DNA of 64,000 bases from Acetonema longum DSM 6540 (lineage in GTDB: Bacteria; Bacillota; Negativicutes; Sporomusales; Acetonemataceae): NCBI RefSeq assembly GCF_000219125.1, contig NZ_AFGF01000015.1:1-64000 (forward strand). Reading direction: 5' to 3'. The notes below the pieces were generated by a model. The model saw only the letters and a program-made list of their open reading frames with translations, made no database searches and was not told the DNA's origin. Made by a program: the position numbers and the translations under genes. The number at the start of each line of letters is the position of its first letter. The stretch's first letter is position 1. This document shows, piece by piece, positions 41,905 through 50,388 of this stretch.

Positions 41905-43011
41905 TTAGACGTTAAAGCGGAAATACACCACATCCCCGTCCTGCATCACATAATCCTTACCTTCCAGGCGAACCAGGCCTTTTTCCTTGGCGGCAGCCTG
42001 GCTGCCGGAGCGCATCAGGTCATCGTAGGAGACAATTTCGGCCCGAATAAAGCCCCGTTCAATATCACTGTGAATTTTTCCGGCTGCCTGAGGCGCTTTG
42101 GTGCCCTTCACAATAGTCCAGGCCCTGACTTCCGGCTCACCGGCGGTCAGGAAAGTCATGAGCCCCAGCAGGTAGAAGCCGGCTTTGATCAATTTATCCA
42201 GACCCGATTCAGTCAAGCCCAAATCCGTCAGAAACGCTTTGGCCTCATCATCCGGCAATTCGGCGATTTCCGATTCCAGTTTGGCGCAAACCGTGATCAC
42301 CCCGGCCTTTTCCCTGGCAGCGTACTGTTTAACCCGCTGCACCAGAGGATTGTCATCCGGGCCGGCGATTTCTTCTTCGCTCACATTAGCCACGAACAGC
42401 ACCGGTTTTTGCGTCAGCAGATTCAATTCCTTTAAAATAAATTGCTCTTCTTCGTTAAATTCCACCCGGCGGACCGGCTGGGCGTCTTCCAGCATCTTGC
42501 GGACCCGGTTTAAGAGCTCTACTTCAGCCTGAGCCTTTTTATCGCCGCTCTTGGTCTGCTTTTGGGCCTTATCCAGCCGCTTTTCCACCGAATCAATGTC
42601 AGCCAGACACAACTCGGTATTAATGATTTCAATATCCCGCAGCGGGTCCAGGCCGCCTTCCACGTGGGTGATATTCTCATCCTGGAAGCAGCGCACCACT
42701 TGGGCAATAGCATCTACCTGGCGAATGTGGGATAAAAATTTATTTCCCAGACCCTCGCCCTGGGAAGCGCCTTTGACCAAGCCGGCAATATCCACAAACC
42801 GCATGGCCGTAGGCGTCACTTTTTTCGGCTTAAACATCCCGGCCAGCTTGTCCAGCCGCTCATCCGGCACTTCCACCACGCCTACGTTAGGCTCAATGGT
42901 GCAAAAGGGATAATTGGCCGCCTCGGCGCCGGCCTTGGTAATGGCGTTAAACAAAGTGCTTTTCCCCACGTTGGGCAATCCGACAATACCTATCTCCAAA
43001 TTCGTGCTCAT
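41905..43011 (-). CDS. ychF: Redox-regulated ATPase YchF (OLA1 type)
   Basis: 368 residues, Obg-related P-loop NTPase with ATP preference. G1 GLPNVGKSTLFNAIT, G3 DIAGLVKGASQGEGLGNKFL, coiled-coil insertion (about 125-175) and the C-terminal TGS domain with AGKIHSDIERGFIRAE. Associates with ribosomes. ATG 43011 gives the usual N-terminus; the GTG 15 bases upstream overlaps the SD. Confidence 0.96.
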   Translation of the reverse strand: MSTNLEIGIVGLPNVGKSTLFNAITKAGAEAANYPFCTIEPNVGVVEVPDERLDKLAGMFKPKKVTPTAMRFVDIAGLVKGASQGEGLGNKFLSHIRQVDAIAQVVRCFQDENITHVEGGLDPLRDIEIINTELCLADIDSVEKRLDKAQKQTKSGDKKAQAEVELLNRVRKMLEDAQPVRRVEFNEEEQFILKELNLLTQKPVLFVANVSEEEIAGPDDNPLVQRVKQYAAREKAGVITVCAKLESEIAELPDDEAKAFLTDLGLTESGLDKLIKAGFYLLGLMTFLTAGEPEVRAWTIVKGTKAPQAAGKIHSDIERGFIRAEIVSYDDLMRSGSQAAAKEKGLVRLEGKDYVMQDGDVVYFRFNV

Positions 43012-43147
43012 TGCAAAGTATTCCACCTTTAACTAATTCTTGGTTCATTGTAGAGCATTATGGCGATGATTGCAAGACTCCCAGGGGAGAACAGCAACAT
43101 TTACTTGCTTTTTAAATGATAGTAGTATATATTAAATTCAACATCCC

Positions 43148-43161
43148 TCCCCCGAGGGGGG
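43148..43161 (+). other. G/C hairpin covering the SD region of the polyferredoxin gene
   Basis: CTCCCCC-GA-GGGGGG lies 11 bases before ATG 43172. The G tract is also the best SD candidate, so the fold could mask it. Confidence 0.4.
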
Positions 43162-43171
43162 TGGGAATAAA

Positions 43172-43825
43172 ATGAGAAAGGATATTAACATGAAAAGTCA
43201 TAGTCAACCTTATCTATTTTGGATTCTATTGATTTTCTTAACTGCAGGCCTTTTCTATCCGGCAATTGGGCTGGCGGCGATCATCTGTATGCTGGCGCCG
43301 GTCCTGCCGGCCCGCTATAAAGGGCGATACTGGTGCGGCAATTGTTGCCCCCGCGGCAGTTTTTACGATCAGGTCATTGCCAAAATATCTCCCAGGAAAC
43401 CTATTCCAGCTATTTTCCGCAGCTTTGGCCTGCGTCTCTTCATGGTTTTTTTCATTATGGGTGTTTTTGCGGTGCAGATGTATGGCGCCTGGGGTGATGC
43501 CGCCGCTATGGGAGCCGTATTTGTGCGGATTATCCTGATTACAACTATCGTCGGCATCCTGCTGGGGGTTATGTATCATCAGCGCACCTGGTGTTCCTTT
43601 TGCCCCATGGGCACTATGGCAAGCTGGCTTAGCGCCAAACCCGGGCCCATGCCGCTAAAGGTAGCTGACTCCTGTATAAAGTGCAAACTATGTACAACGG
43701 CCTGCCCGCTTCAACTGGCCCCCTATTCCGCCAAAGAAAGCCCGGAGGGATTCGTCCACAGCGATTGTCTGAAATGCAGCCGGTGCATAGAGAGATGCCC
43801 GAAAAAGGTACTGGCTTTTCAATAG
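43172..43825 (+). CDS. Membrane polyferredoxin (NapH/4Fe-4S_5-like)
   Basis: 217 residues with four membrane segments. Membrane-embedded C-x-x-C-C-P (WCGNCCPRGSF) and WCSFCPMGTM motifs, then two soluble cluster sites CIKCKLCTTAC and CLKCSRCIERC. This NapH/RnfB-like layout moves electrons through the membrane. The partner is not encoded nearby. ATG 43172 or 43190 could be the start; AAAGGAT lies before the latter. Confidence 0.82.
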   Translation: MRKDINMKSHSQPYLFWILLIFLTAGLFYPAIGLAAIICMLAPVLPARYKGRYWCGNCCPRGSFYDQVIAKISPRKPIPAIFRSFGLRLFMVFFIMGVFAVQMYGAWGDAAAMGAVFVRIILITTIVGILLGVMYHQRTWCSFCPMGTMASWLSAKPGPMPLKVADSCIKCKLCTTACPLQLAPYSAKESPEGFVHSDCLKCSRCIERCPKKVLAFQ

Positions 43826-43839
43826 CCGGTTTTACTAAG

Positions 43840-43877
43840 CCAAAAGATTAGACGCTTATGCCTGCTGATTCTTTTGG
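43840..43877 (+). terminator. Terminator of the polyferredoxin gene
   Basis: CCAAAAG pairs with CTTTTGG, followed by TTTCATTTTATTT. Confidence 0.65.
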
Positions 43878-43986
43878 TTTCATTTTATTTCGGCAATGTA
43901 CTCCCGCGAAATTTCTTAATTTGCAGGAAGCTCATAAGCCCTGTTGAATAGCTAAACGTAAAGATACTGCAAAAGGGGCTTTCCGG

Positions 43987-44757
43987 ATGAAAAATGAAAT
44001 AATGTCTAAGCTCAAACAAATGGAACAAGATCATGGCGTAAAAATCTTGTTTGCGGTTGAATCCGGCAGCAGGGGCTGGGGTTTTGCATCAAAAGACAGC
44101 GATTACGATGTTCGCTTTGTCTATGTCAGGCCGATGGACTGGTACCTGTCCATCGAAGAAAGAGAAGACTTCATCGAAGCTCCCATCAGCGACCTGCTGG
44201 ATATCAACGGCTGGGATCTAAAGAAGGCCTTGCTGCTGTATAAGAAATCAAATCTTCCCTTATTTGAGTGGCTTTGCTCCCCTATCGTGTACCGGGAGGA
44301 CTTCCGCACGGCCCAAAGGCTAAGGGAGTTGATGCCGGCTTATTTTGCCCCTGTGCCTGCTATGTACCATTATTTGCATATCGCCGGGAACAAGCGGGAC
44401 GAAATCGCGGATACCGATCAGGTAAAAATTAAAAAGTACTTCTATATACTCAGGCCGCTCCTGGCCTGTATGTGGATTGAAAAAAACAATACCATGCCGC
44501 CGATGGAATTCAGCCGGCTGATGGCGGATCAGCCGCTGGACAGCAGTCTGACGACTGAAATTCATAAGCTGCTCGAAAAAAAGATCTCCGGCCAGGAATA
44601 CGATATCGAACCCAAAAGCCCGGTGATCCTCGAATTTTTGAACAGCCGGACAGAACATTTCGATCAATATCTTAAGACTGTCAGAAAAGGAGCCGAACCG
44701 GACTATACCCCTCTCAACAGCCTCTTCCGCGAGACGCTGCAGGAAGTCTGGGGTTAA
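43987..44757 (+). CDS. RlaP-type nucleotidyltransferase, copy 1
   Basis: 256 residues, DNA polymerase beta-like nucleotidyltransferase superfamily (RlaP/YcgL group, associated with RNA repair). ESGSRGWGFASKDSDYDVRF carries the G-S and D-x-D of the active site. The C-terminal half is helical. Paired with a second, distinct member directly downstream. In other bacteria such proteins sit beside RNA ligases; no ligase is present here. Function in vivo unknown. Confidence 0.85.
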   Translation: MKNEIMSKLKQMEQDHGVKILFAVESGSRGWGFASKDSDYDVRFVYVRPMDWYLSIEEREDFIEAPISDLLDINGWDLKKALLLYKKSNLPLFEWLCSPIVYREDFRTAQRLRELMPAYFAPVPAMYHYLHIAGNKRDEIADTDQVKIKKYFYILRPLLACMWIEKNNTMPPMEFSRLMADQPLDSSLTTEIHKLLEKKISGQEYDIEPKSPVILEFLNSRTEHFDQYLKTVRKGAEPDYTPLNSLFRETLQEVWG

Positions 44758-44776
44758 GGCGGTCCATGGAGCCATT

Positions 44777-45775
44777 ATGAATATTCAGATGATAAAGGAA
44801 AAACTTCATACGGATGCTTATGATTTTCTTCGGACAGACCCCCATCTGGGCAAAAATATTCTCATCCTGACGGCAGCCGGCTCTGTCGCTTACGGGACCC
44901 AGGTCGAAACCAGCGATATTGATATTCGGGGCGTCGCGGCGGAAACCAGGCAAGACCTGCTGGGCCTGTCTCATTTTGAGCAGTTTGAGGACCGGACCAC
45001 CGATACGGTCATTTATGGCTTAAAGAAATTTATAGCCCTGTGTTTAAACTGCAATCCCAATGTTTTGGAAATCCTGGGGACAAAGCCGGAGCATCTGCTG
45101 CTGATCACGGCCGAGGGGAAACTCCTGCGCGATCATATTGATCTTTTTTTATCCCGGAAAGCCGTCCAAAGTTTTGGCAACTACGCAACGGCCCAGCTCA
45201 GAAGATTGCAGAATGCGCTGGCCAGGGACAACTACCCCCAGGCGGAAAAAGAGGAACATATTTTAAACAGCATTTTAGGTCAAATGGACCATCTGAAAAG
45301 AGTGTATAAAAATTTTACCGATCAGGAAATCAGCTTGTATATCGCCCCATCCGACAAAGAAGATTTCACCGCCGAAATATTTATCGATATCCACTTGCAG
45401 CACTATCCCCTCAGGGACTTTAAAAATATCTATGGAGATATGAACAACATTGTTAAGGACTATGCCAAGCTCAATCACCGCAACAGCAAAAAAGACGAGC
45501 TGCATCTGCGCAAGCACGCCATGCATTTAATCCGGCTGCTGGTTACAGGCGCGGAAATATTGGAAGGCAAAGGCGTGAATACCTACCGGGAAAATGAACG
45601 GGGCCTCTTCCTGGACATCAGAAAGGGGAAATACAGCTATCCTGAAATTTTTGCCATGGTGGATGAGTATGAGCAACGTTTCAAAATAGCCGCAAAACAC
45701 ACGGCTTTGCCGGGAGAGCCGGACTATAGGCGGGTTGAGGAATTGATGATCGGGATCTATGAAAGGCTGATTTAG
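44777..45775 (+). CDS. RlaP-type nucleotidyltransferase, copy 2
   Basis: 332 residues, same superfamily as its neighbour but longer and only distantly similar. Active-site region LTAAGSVAYGTQVETSDIDI with G-S and D-I-D. HLRKHAMHLIRLLVTGAEIL is the conserved helical segment. It begins 19 bases after copy 1, so both are probably made together, perhaps as a heteromer. Ends at a strong terminator. Confidence 0.85.
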   Translation: MNIQMIKEKLHTDAYDFLRTDPHLGKNILILTAAGSVAYGTQVETSDIDIRGVAAETRQDLLGLSHFEQFEDRTTDTVIYGLKKFIALCLNCNPNVLEILGTKPEHLLLITAEGKLLRDHIDLFLSRKAVQSFGNYATAQLRRLQNALARDNYPQAEKEEHILNSILGQMDHLKRVYKNFTDQEISLYIAPSDKEDFTAEIFIDIHLQHYPLRDFKNIYGDMNNIVKDYAKLNHRNSKKDELHLRKHAMHLIRLLVTGAEILEGKGVNTYRENERGLFLDIRKGKYSYPEIFAMVDEYEQRFKIAAKHTALPGEPDYRRVEELMIGIYERLI

Positions 45776-45798
45776 CCTTATGATACATGATGGCATAA

Positions 45799-45841
45799 AT
45801 AAACCTCAACATAGCCGCAGGCGCGGTTAGTTGAGGTTTAT
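45799..45841. terminator. Bidirectional terminator
   Basis: ATAAACCTCAAC pairs with GTTGAGGTTTAT. Serves the RlaP pair (plus) and the DUF3793 gene (minus). Confidence 0.85.
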
Positions 45842-45847
45842 TGCCGC

Positions 45848-46462
45848 TTATCCGGTTTCCTGCCAGTCATCTTCCCATGTGCTGCACAAGATCTGAGCCG
45901 GGGCCATTCCCTGGGCCATCAGGGTGCACATTCGAACACGGTCAGCCTCGTACCTTTCTATCACTGCCAGGGACTCCTTGGGGCAGCCGTAGATGCACCA
46001 TTCCCGGCGGCAGGTGAGAGGCTCATCAGTGAGGCCCATGAAACCCAGCACATCTTTGAGGGGGATGCCGAGGAGAATGCCTACTTCATGGGGACAACAG
46101 CCCTGAAAGCGTTCTTCCATCATGTCCAGGCAGGCGTCCAGGCCTGAGTGCACCGGATAGCCCAGTTTAGCCAGGAAAACCCTGTGGAGGTTGTGCTGGA
46201 TGCATTGGTCCAACACCGCGGAGCGATAGAACAGTACTGTTTCCCGGTTGGCTGAACGGGACAGCACCCGATGCCGGACCATGGAGCCGGCCAGCACCTC
46301 TTTGCCGGTCTTGCGCCAGGCCGCAAGCAGGGGTTCCTGCCGGGTGTTGATAAAGGTCAGCACGGTAGCCGGTTTATTGCCGGTGAGAGTAGGAGCGATA
46401 TTGCTGACCAGCCATGCCGCCAAACAGTTAATGTCTCTTACTTTTGTTCCTGCCGCAGGCAT
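45848..46462 (-). CDS. DUF3793 family protein
   Basis: 204 residues matching the DUF3793 pattern: LAAWLVSNIAPTLTGNKPAT, RVFLAKLGYPV, FQGCCPHEVGILLGIPLKDV, and WCIYGCPKES. Conserved cysteines are many; function unknown. In Firmicutes it is often near flavodoxin or iron-uptake genes. ATG 46462 is used because GGAGGG lies 6 bases upstream; the ATG at 46468 would abut the SD. A Fur-like box lies 75 bases upstream, so iron-responsive expression is likely. Confidence 0.85.
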   Translation of the reverse strand: MPAAGTKVRDINCLAAWLVSNIAPTLTGNKPATVLTFINTRQEPLLAAWRKTGKEVLAGSMVRHRVLSRSANRETVLFYRSAVLDQCIQHNLHRVFLAKLGYPVHSGLDACLDMMEERFQGCCPHEVGILLGIPLKDVLGFMGLTDEPLTCRREWCIYGCPKESLAVIERYEADRVRMCTLMAQGMAPAQILCSTWEDDWQETG

Positions 46463-46536
46463 GCGCATCCCTCCTGACTTGCGGCTTAGCCAATTCTGGC
46501 TGCATGATTTGTATTTTATAATGGCAAAGAATCATT

Positions 46537-46555
46537 GATAATGATATCCATTTTC
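46537..46555. promoter_or_regulatory. Fur-like box upstream of the DUF3793 gene
   Basis: GATAATGATATCCATTTTC matches the Fur consensus GATAATGATAATCATTATC at 16 of 19 bases, and an overlapping ATCATTGATAATGAT half-site precedes it. It lies in the promoter region of the minus-strand DUF3793 gene. Confidence 0.65.
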
Positions 46556-46776
46556 AATTATAATAATAAAGAAGTTTGTTGTTTTTGTCAATATATGCTC
46601 GGTTGTTTCGCTGATTTTGCAGTCCGGAAGGTCTCCTGAACAGATTTTTCATTAAATATAACGCTTTCCCCGCATCACATACATACACTTTATAAAGATG
46701 CTTGTTCAAAATGAATTTTCGAGCTCTAAGGAAATGGCGAGCGGCGTGCAGCAAGTTTTACGGATAAATAAAAAAG
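46556..46776. other. Gene-free stretch
   Basis: Short minus-strand frames exist but have no SD and no recognisable product. Nothing else is supported between the Fur-like box and the ankyrin terminator. Confidence 0.4.
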
Positions 46777-46808
46777 GGTCCCGGATTGCCAGACGGCAGT
46801 CCGGGACC
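46777..46808 (-). terminator. Terminator of the SWIM-MoxR-VWA-ankyrin operon
   Basis: GGTCCCGGA pairs with TCCGGGACC, with an inner TGCC/GGCA stem. On the minus strand it is followed by CTTTTTTATTT. Confidence 0.88.
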
Positions 46809-46856
46809 TGTTTGTTTCGCTTTTTTGCCTCCTTGATTTCTATGGTTAATTATGAT

Positions 46857-49800
46857 TCAGTTTAACAGCCGTTTGATGTTTTTTGCATCACTTACCGGCT
46901 CAAGATCCTTTTGCCTCTCGACGCTGCGGTGCAATAATCCGGCAACATCCTGAAAGCCTTCGCTAACTGCAATGTCAAACGCTGTCTTGCCATGGTGATT
47001 CTCGATCGTACCATCGGCACCCCCCGCCGCCAGCATTGCCACGATATCGGCGTGACCGCACCGGCTTGCGTCATGCAGGGGAGTATCGCCATCATCATCC
47101 CGAGCATTCGTATCAGCACCGTATGCCAGCAGCATTTCCGCTTCTTCTTTGCGGCCTTTTCTGCAGGCAATATGCAACGGCGTAACCGTATTGCGGTCAC
47201 AAATGTTAACCTCGCCACCGGCAGCCAGAAAAAGTTTGACTATTTCTTTGTATCCGCCGGCCACAGCATAATGCAGCGGCGCAGCTCCAGGTTCTTCGTT
47301 TTTTTGATGCATATCTGCGCCCCGGGCCATTAATAACTCAATAATACCGGTGTATCCCTCCATAACGGCAAAGATCAATGCCGTATTGCCCTCCCTGGTT
47401 CTGGCCTGTATGTCGGCGCCCTGCTCCAGCAAAAACCGAACCGCCTCCAGGCCGCCATTGCGGCAGGCATTATGAAGCGCCGTATGTCCGGCGTTATCCC
47501 GCTCCTCTAGCGGTGCGCCAAGCTCGAACAGCGATTTCAGTATTTTTTTATTCCCGGCAAAGGCAGCATAATGAACCGCCGTTGCTCCATTTTTTTCCGC
47601 CGCATCAAATCTGGCGTCGTGCTCAAGCAGCAGCCAGGCTGCCTGTTCATGCCCTTCCTGGCAGGCGCAATGCAAAGCCGTCCTGCCCGCTTCATCTTTT
47701 AGTTCAATATCGGCGCCATGCATGATCAGGCTTCTCGCTGTTTCCACGCTGCCTTTCAGGCAGGCGTGATGCAGCGGAGTACCGCCATTGCCGCTTATAG
47801 TATTAATATAAATTCCGCAGGCCAGCGCTGCCTCCACTAACCCGGGGACGCCGCTGCAGGCGGCGGCGTGTAAAATAGTGCGGCCTTCCTTGTCGGCAAG
47901 ATGGCTATCTGCACCCTCACGGATAAGAAACTCGGCAATGTTGCGGTGTCCGTTCAAGTACGCCGTCATCAGCGCCGTCGTGCCGTCCTTGGCTGCGGCA
48001 TTCACATCCATGCCCTTGTCAACAAGCAGCCGGACTATATGGATATGCCCCTGTTCGCAGGCGCCATGCAGCACCGTCCAGCCGTCGCCGCTTCCGGCGT
48101 TCAAGTCGGCCCCGTTGTCAAGCAGCATTTTGACGGCGTCAGCCTGCCCATGATAGCAGGCATAATAGAGAACCGGAAAGCCATTATGCGTTTTGGCCCG
48201 GATGTCGGCCCCCTGGCTGATCAGCATTTGAACCACGTCATTATGCTGTTCATGACAAGCGCAGTGCAGCGGCGTCAAACCATTTTCCGTCACGGCATTG
48301 ATATCGGCGCCATTGTCAAGCAGCACCAGCGCAGCTTCTTTTCGCCCCTGCGAGCAGGCATCGTGCAGGGCCGTCATTCCCCGGTCATCTGCCGACCTGA
48401 TATCAGCGCCTTGTTCCAGGAGCCATTTGACCATATCGGCCTGCCCGCCAAACGCGGCGTAATTGAGGGCGGTATTGCCGTCATTGCTGCGGCAGTTAAT
48501 ATTTATGCCCTGTTCCACTATCCTGGCGGCAATTTTGACGAGCCCGCTTTTGGCGGCGGCATGCAATATATTGCGACCACCGGCATCCGCTGCATAACAA
48601 TCGGCGCCATGAGCGATCAGGGCTTCCGCCAGGCCGGCGTGCCCGCCCAGGCAAGCCTCCAGGAGGAGTGTATTGCCCTGCTTGTTTGCGCTATGTGTAT
48701 CCGCTCCGCGGCTTATAAGCAAAAACGCTGTATCCATATGCCCTTTGCGGCAGGCAGTATGAAGCGGGGTATCCCCTGCGTCAAACGTTGCCGCATTCAT
48801 GTCGGCGCCGTGGTCCAGCAGCAACCCGGCTATTTCCCGGTGACCGCCGCTGCAAGCCCAATGCAGCGGCGTAACAGCCTCATAGTCGGGCTGGCCGGCC
48901 TTTGCGCCGCAATCAAGCAGCCATTTTACACAGTCGGTGCGCCCATAATAGGCAGCTTCAATCAGCGGCGTTTCACCCTTGTTGTTTACAGCGTGAATAT
49001 CGGCGCCGCGATCAATCAGCAAGCCGGCTATTGCCGTATGGCCCTGTTCGCAGGCGTCATGCAGCGCTGTCTGTCCGTCAGTATCCCGGTTATGAATATT
49101 GGCGCCGTTTTCCAGCAGCAGCGCGACCATAGCCTGGTCACCGCTGTAGCACATATGGTTTAGGACAGTATTCTCCTTTTTATCTTTACGGTTCGGGTCC
49201 GCCCCGTGGCGGAGGAGAATCCGGGCTACCTTCTGCTCCTTTCCCAGACAGGCGGCATACAGCGGTGTATTCCCCTCATAATTGGCCGTATTTACCTCTG
49301 CCCCATTTGCCAGGAGAAATTCCACAGTGGAACGGTACCCTCGCCCGGCAGCAATATGCAAGGCCGTATCGCCGTCGTTATCCGCCTCATCAATTGCCGC
49401 GCCGGCTTCCAGCAGCACCTTGCATAGGGTATGATTTTCCACGGCCAAATGCAGTGCGGTAGAACCCTCATTGTTTTTGATTCCGGTGTCAGCCCCGAGC
49501 CGGACAAAGCGTTCCACGGCTTGTTTTTGATTATTGGCGCAGGCGTGATGCAGGGCGGTGTAGCCGTCGGCGTCCTGCGCGTTGATATCCGTGCTGTCCG
49601 CAGAGGAAGCATCAATCAAGCCTTTATTGCCGCCGGCGGCAGCAGCGCGCAGTATGGCTTGCCGGTCGTCCCTGGCTGCTCCGTTCTTGATCAGGAAATC
49701 GGCCAGTTTGTCATAGTTCCCGCTGTAAGCATGATGAAGCGCAGTATAACCCATATCACATCTGGCGTTAACATCCGCTCCATAATTAATGAGAATTTTC

Positions 49801-50354
49801 GCTGCCTGGATATGATTACCGGTGCACGTGTAGTGAAGCGAAGCCTTGCCTTCATTATCCCTGGCATTTACGTCAGCCCCGTGCCTGATCAGCAGCCGCA
49901 CGGTCTCGTCCAGGTTATTTTGACTGGCCAGATGCAGGGGAGTCGTCCCCTCGTTGTTACGGCCATTGACATCAAAACCATATTTTTTTATCAAAAGCTC
50001 AATCACGTCTTTGCCGTATTCCTCCAGGCTGGCATAATGCAGCGCGGTGGAGTGCACCCGGTCAACCTCATAAATGTCAGCACCGTATTTGTGCAGCAGA
50101 TTAACGGTATCTTTATCCCCGCCCTGGCAGGCGCTATGAAACACCGTCATGCCGTCATCGTCCGCAGCCCGGATATCGGCGCCGCATTTCAGCAGTATTT
50201 TTATCGTGCCGGTATGTCCCATGTAACAGGCTTCATGCAGCAGGGTCTGGCCATTGTCTTCAAGCCGGTTTATATCCGCCCCGCGTTTCACCAAAAAACG
50301 TACGGCCGGGGTTATCCCCAGGAAGCAGCTCCATTTTAGCAGCTTATTCACCAC
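46857..50354 (-). CDS. Giant ankyrin-repeat protein
   Basis: 1165 residues, essentially all ankyrin repeats: I count about 35 units of 33 residues (for example NGQTLLHEACYMGHTGTIK, DGDTALHIAAGRGYRS). No signal peptide, no membrane segment and no catalytic domain. A diverged unit near 210-250 may mark a hinge. GTG 50354 follows GAGGAGAGG by 6 bases, 34 bases after the VWA gene, so it is part of the same operon. It would act as a large protein-binding scaffold, perhaps choosing the target of the MoxR/VWA machinery (inference). Confidence 0.9.
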   Translation of the reverse strand: MVNKLLKWSCFLGITPAVRFLVKRGADINRLEDNGQTLLHEACYMGHTGTIKILLKCGADIRAADDDGMTVFHSACQGGDKDTVNLLHKYGADIYEVDRVHSTALHYASLEEYGKDVIELLIKKYGFDVNGRNNEGTTPLHLASQNNLDETVRLLIRHGADVNARDNEGKASLHYTCTGNHIQAAKILINYGADVNARCDMGYTALHHAYSGNYDKLADFLIKNGAARDDRQAILRAAAAGGNKGLIDASSADSTDINAQDADGYTALHHACANNQKQAVERFVRLGADTGIKNNEGSTALHLAVENHTLCKVLLEAGAAIDEADNDGDTALHIAAGRGYRSTVEFLLANGAEVNTANYEGNTPLYAACLGKEQKVARILLRHGADPNRKDKKENTVLNHMCYSGDQAMVALLLENGANIHNRDTDGQTALHDACEQGHTAIAGLLIDRGADIHAVNNKGETPLIEAAYYGRTDCVKWLLDCGAKAGQPDYEAVTPLHWACSGGHREIAGLLLDHGADMNAATFDAGDTPLHTACRKGHMDTAFLLISRGADTHSANKQGNTLLLEACLGGHAGLAEALIAHGADCYAADAGGRNILHAAAKSGLVKIAARIVEQGININCRSNDGNTALNYAAFGGQADMVKWLLEQGADIRSADDRGMTALHDACSQGRKEAALVLLDNGADINAVTENGLTPLHCACHEQHNDVVQMLISQGADIRAKTHNGFPVLYYACYHGQADAVKMLLDNGADLNAGSGDGWTVLHGACEQGHIHIVRLLVDKGMDVNAAAKDGTTALMTAYLNGHRNIAEFLIREGADSHLADKEGRTILHAAACSGVPGLVEAALACGIYINTISGNGGTPLHHACLKGSVETARSLIMHGADIELKDEAGRTALHCACQEGHEQAAWLLLEHDARFDAAEKNGATAVHYAAFAGNKKILKSLFELGAPLEERDNAGHTALHNACRNGGLEAVRFLLEQGADIQARTREGNTALIFAVMEGYTGIIELLMARGADMHQKNEEPGAAPLHYAVAGGYKEIVKLFLAAGGEVNICDRNTVTPLHIACRKGRKEEAEMLLAYGADTNARDDDGDTPLHDASRCGHADIVAMLAAGGADGTIENHHGKTAFDIAVSEGFQDVAGLLHRSVERQKDLEPVSDAKNIKRLLN

Positions 50355-50388
50355 TTTGATCCTCTCCTCGTGTAAGGGAAAGTATACT

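Noticed and set aside
47901-49163. 420-codon plus-strand ORF opposite the ankyrin gene
   Set aside because: It is a shadow of the repeated 99-base ankyrin coding pattern on the other strand, with no RBS and no known domain.
46857-50354. Periodic repeats that might suggest a CRISPR array or satellite
   Set aside because: The 99-base period is the 33-residue ankyrin unit; units are diverged and coding throughout.
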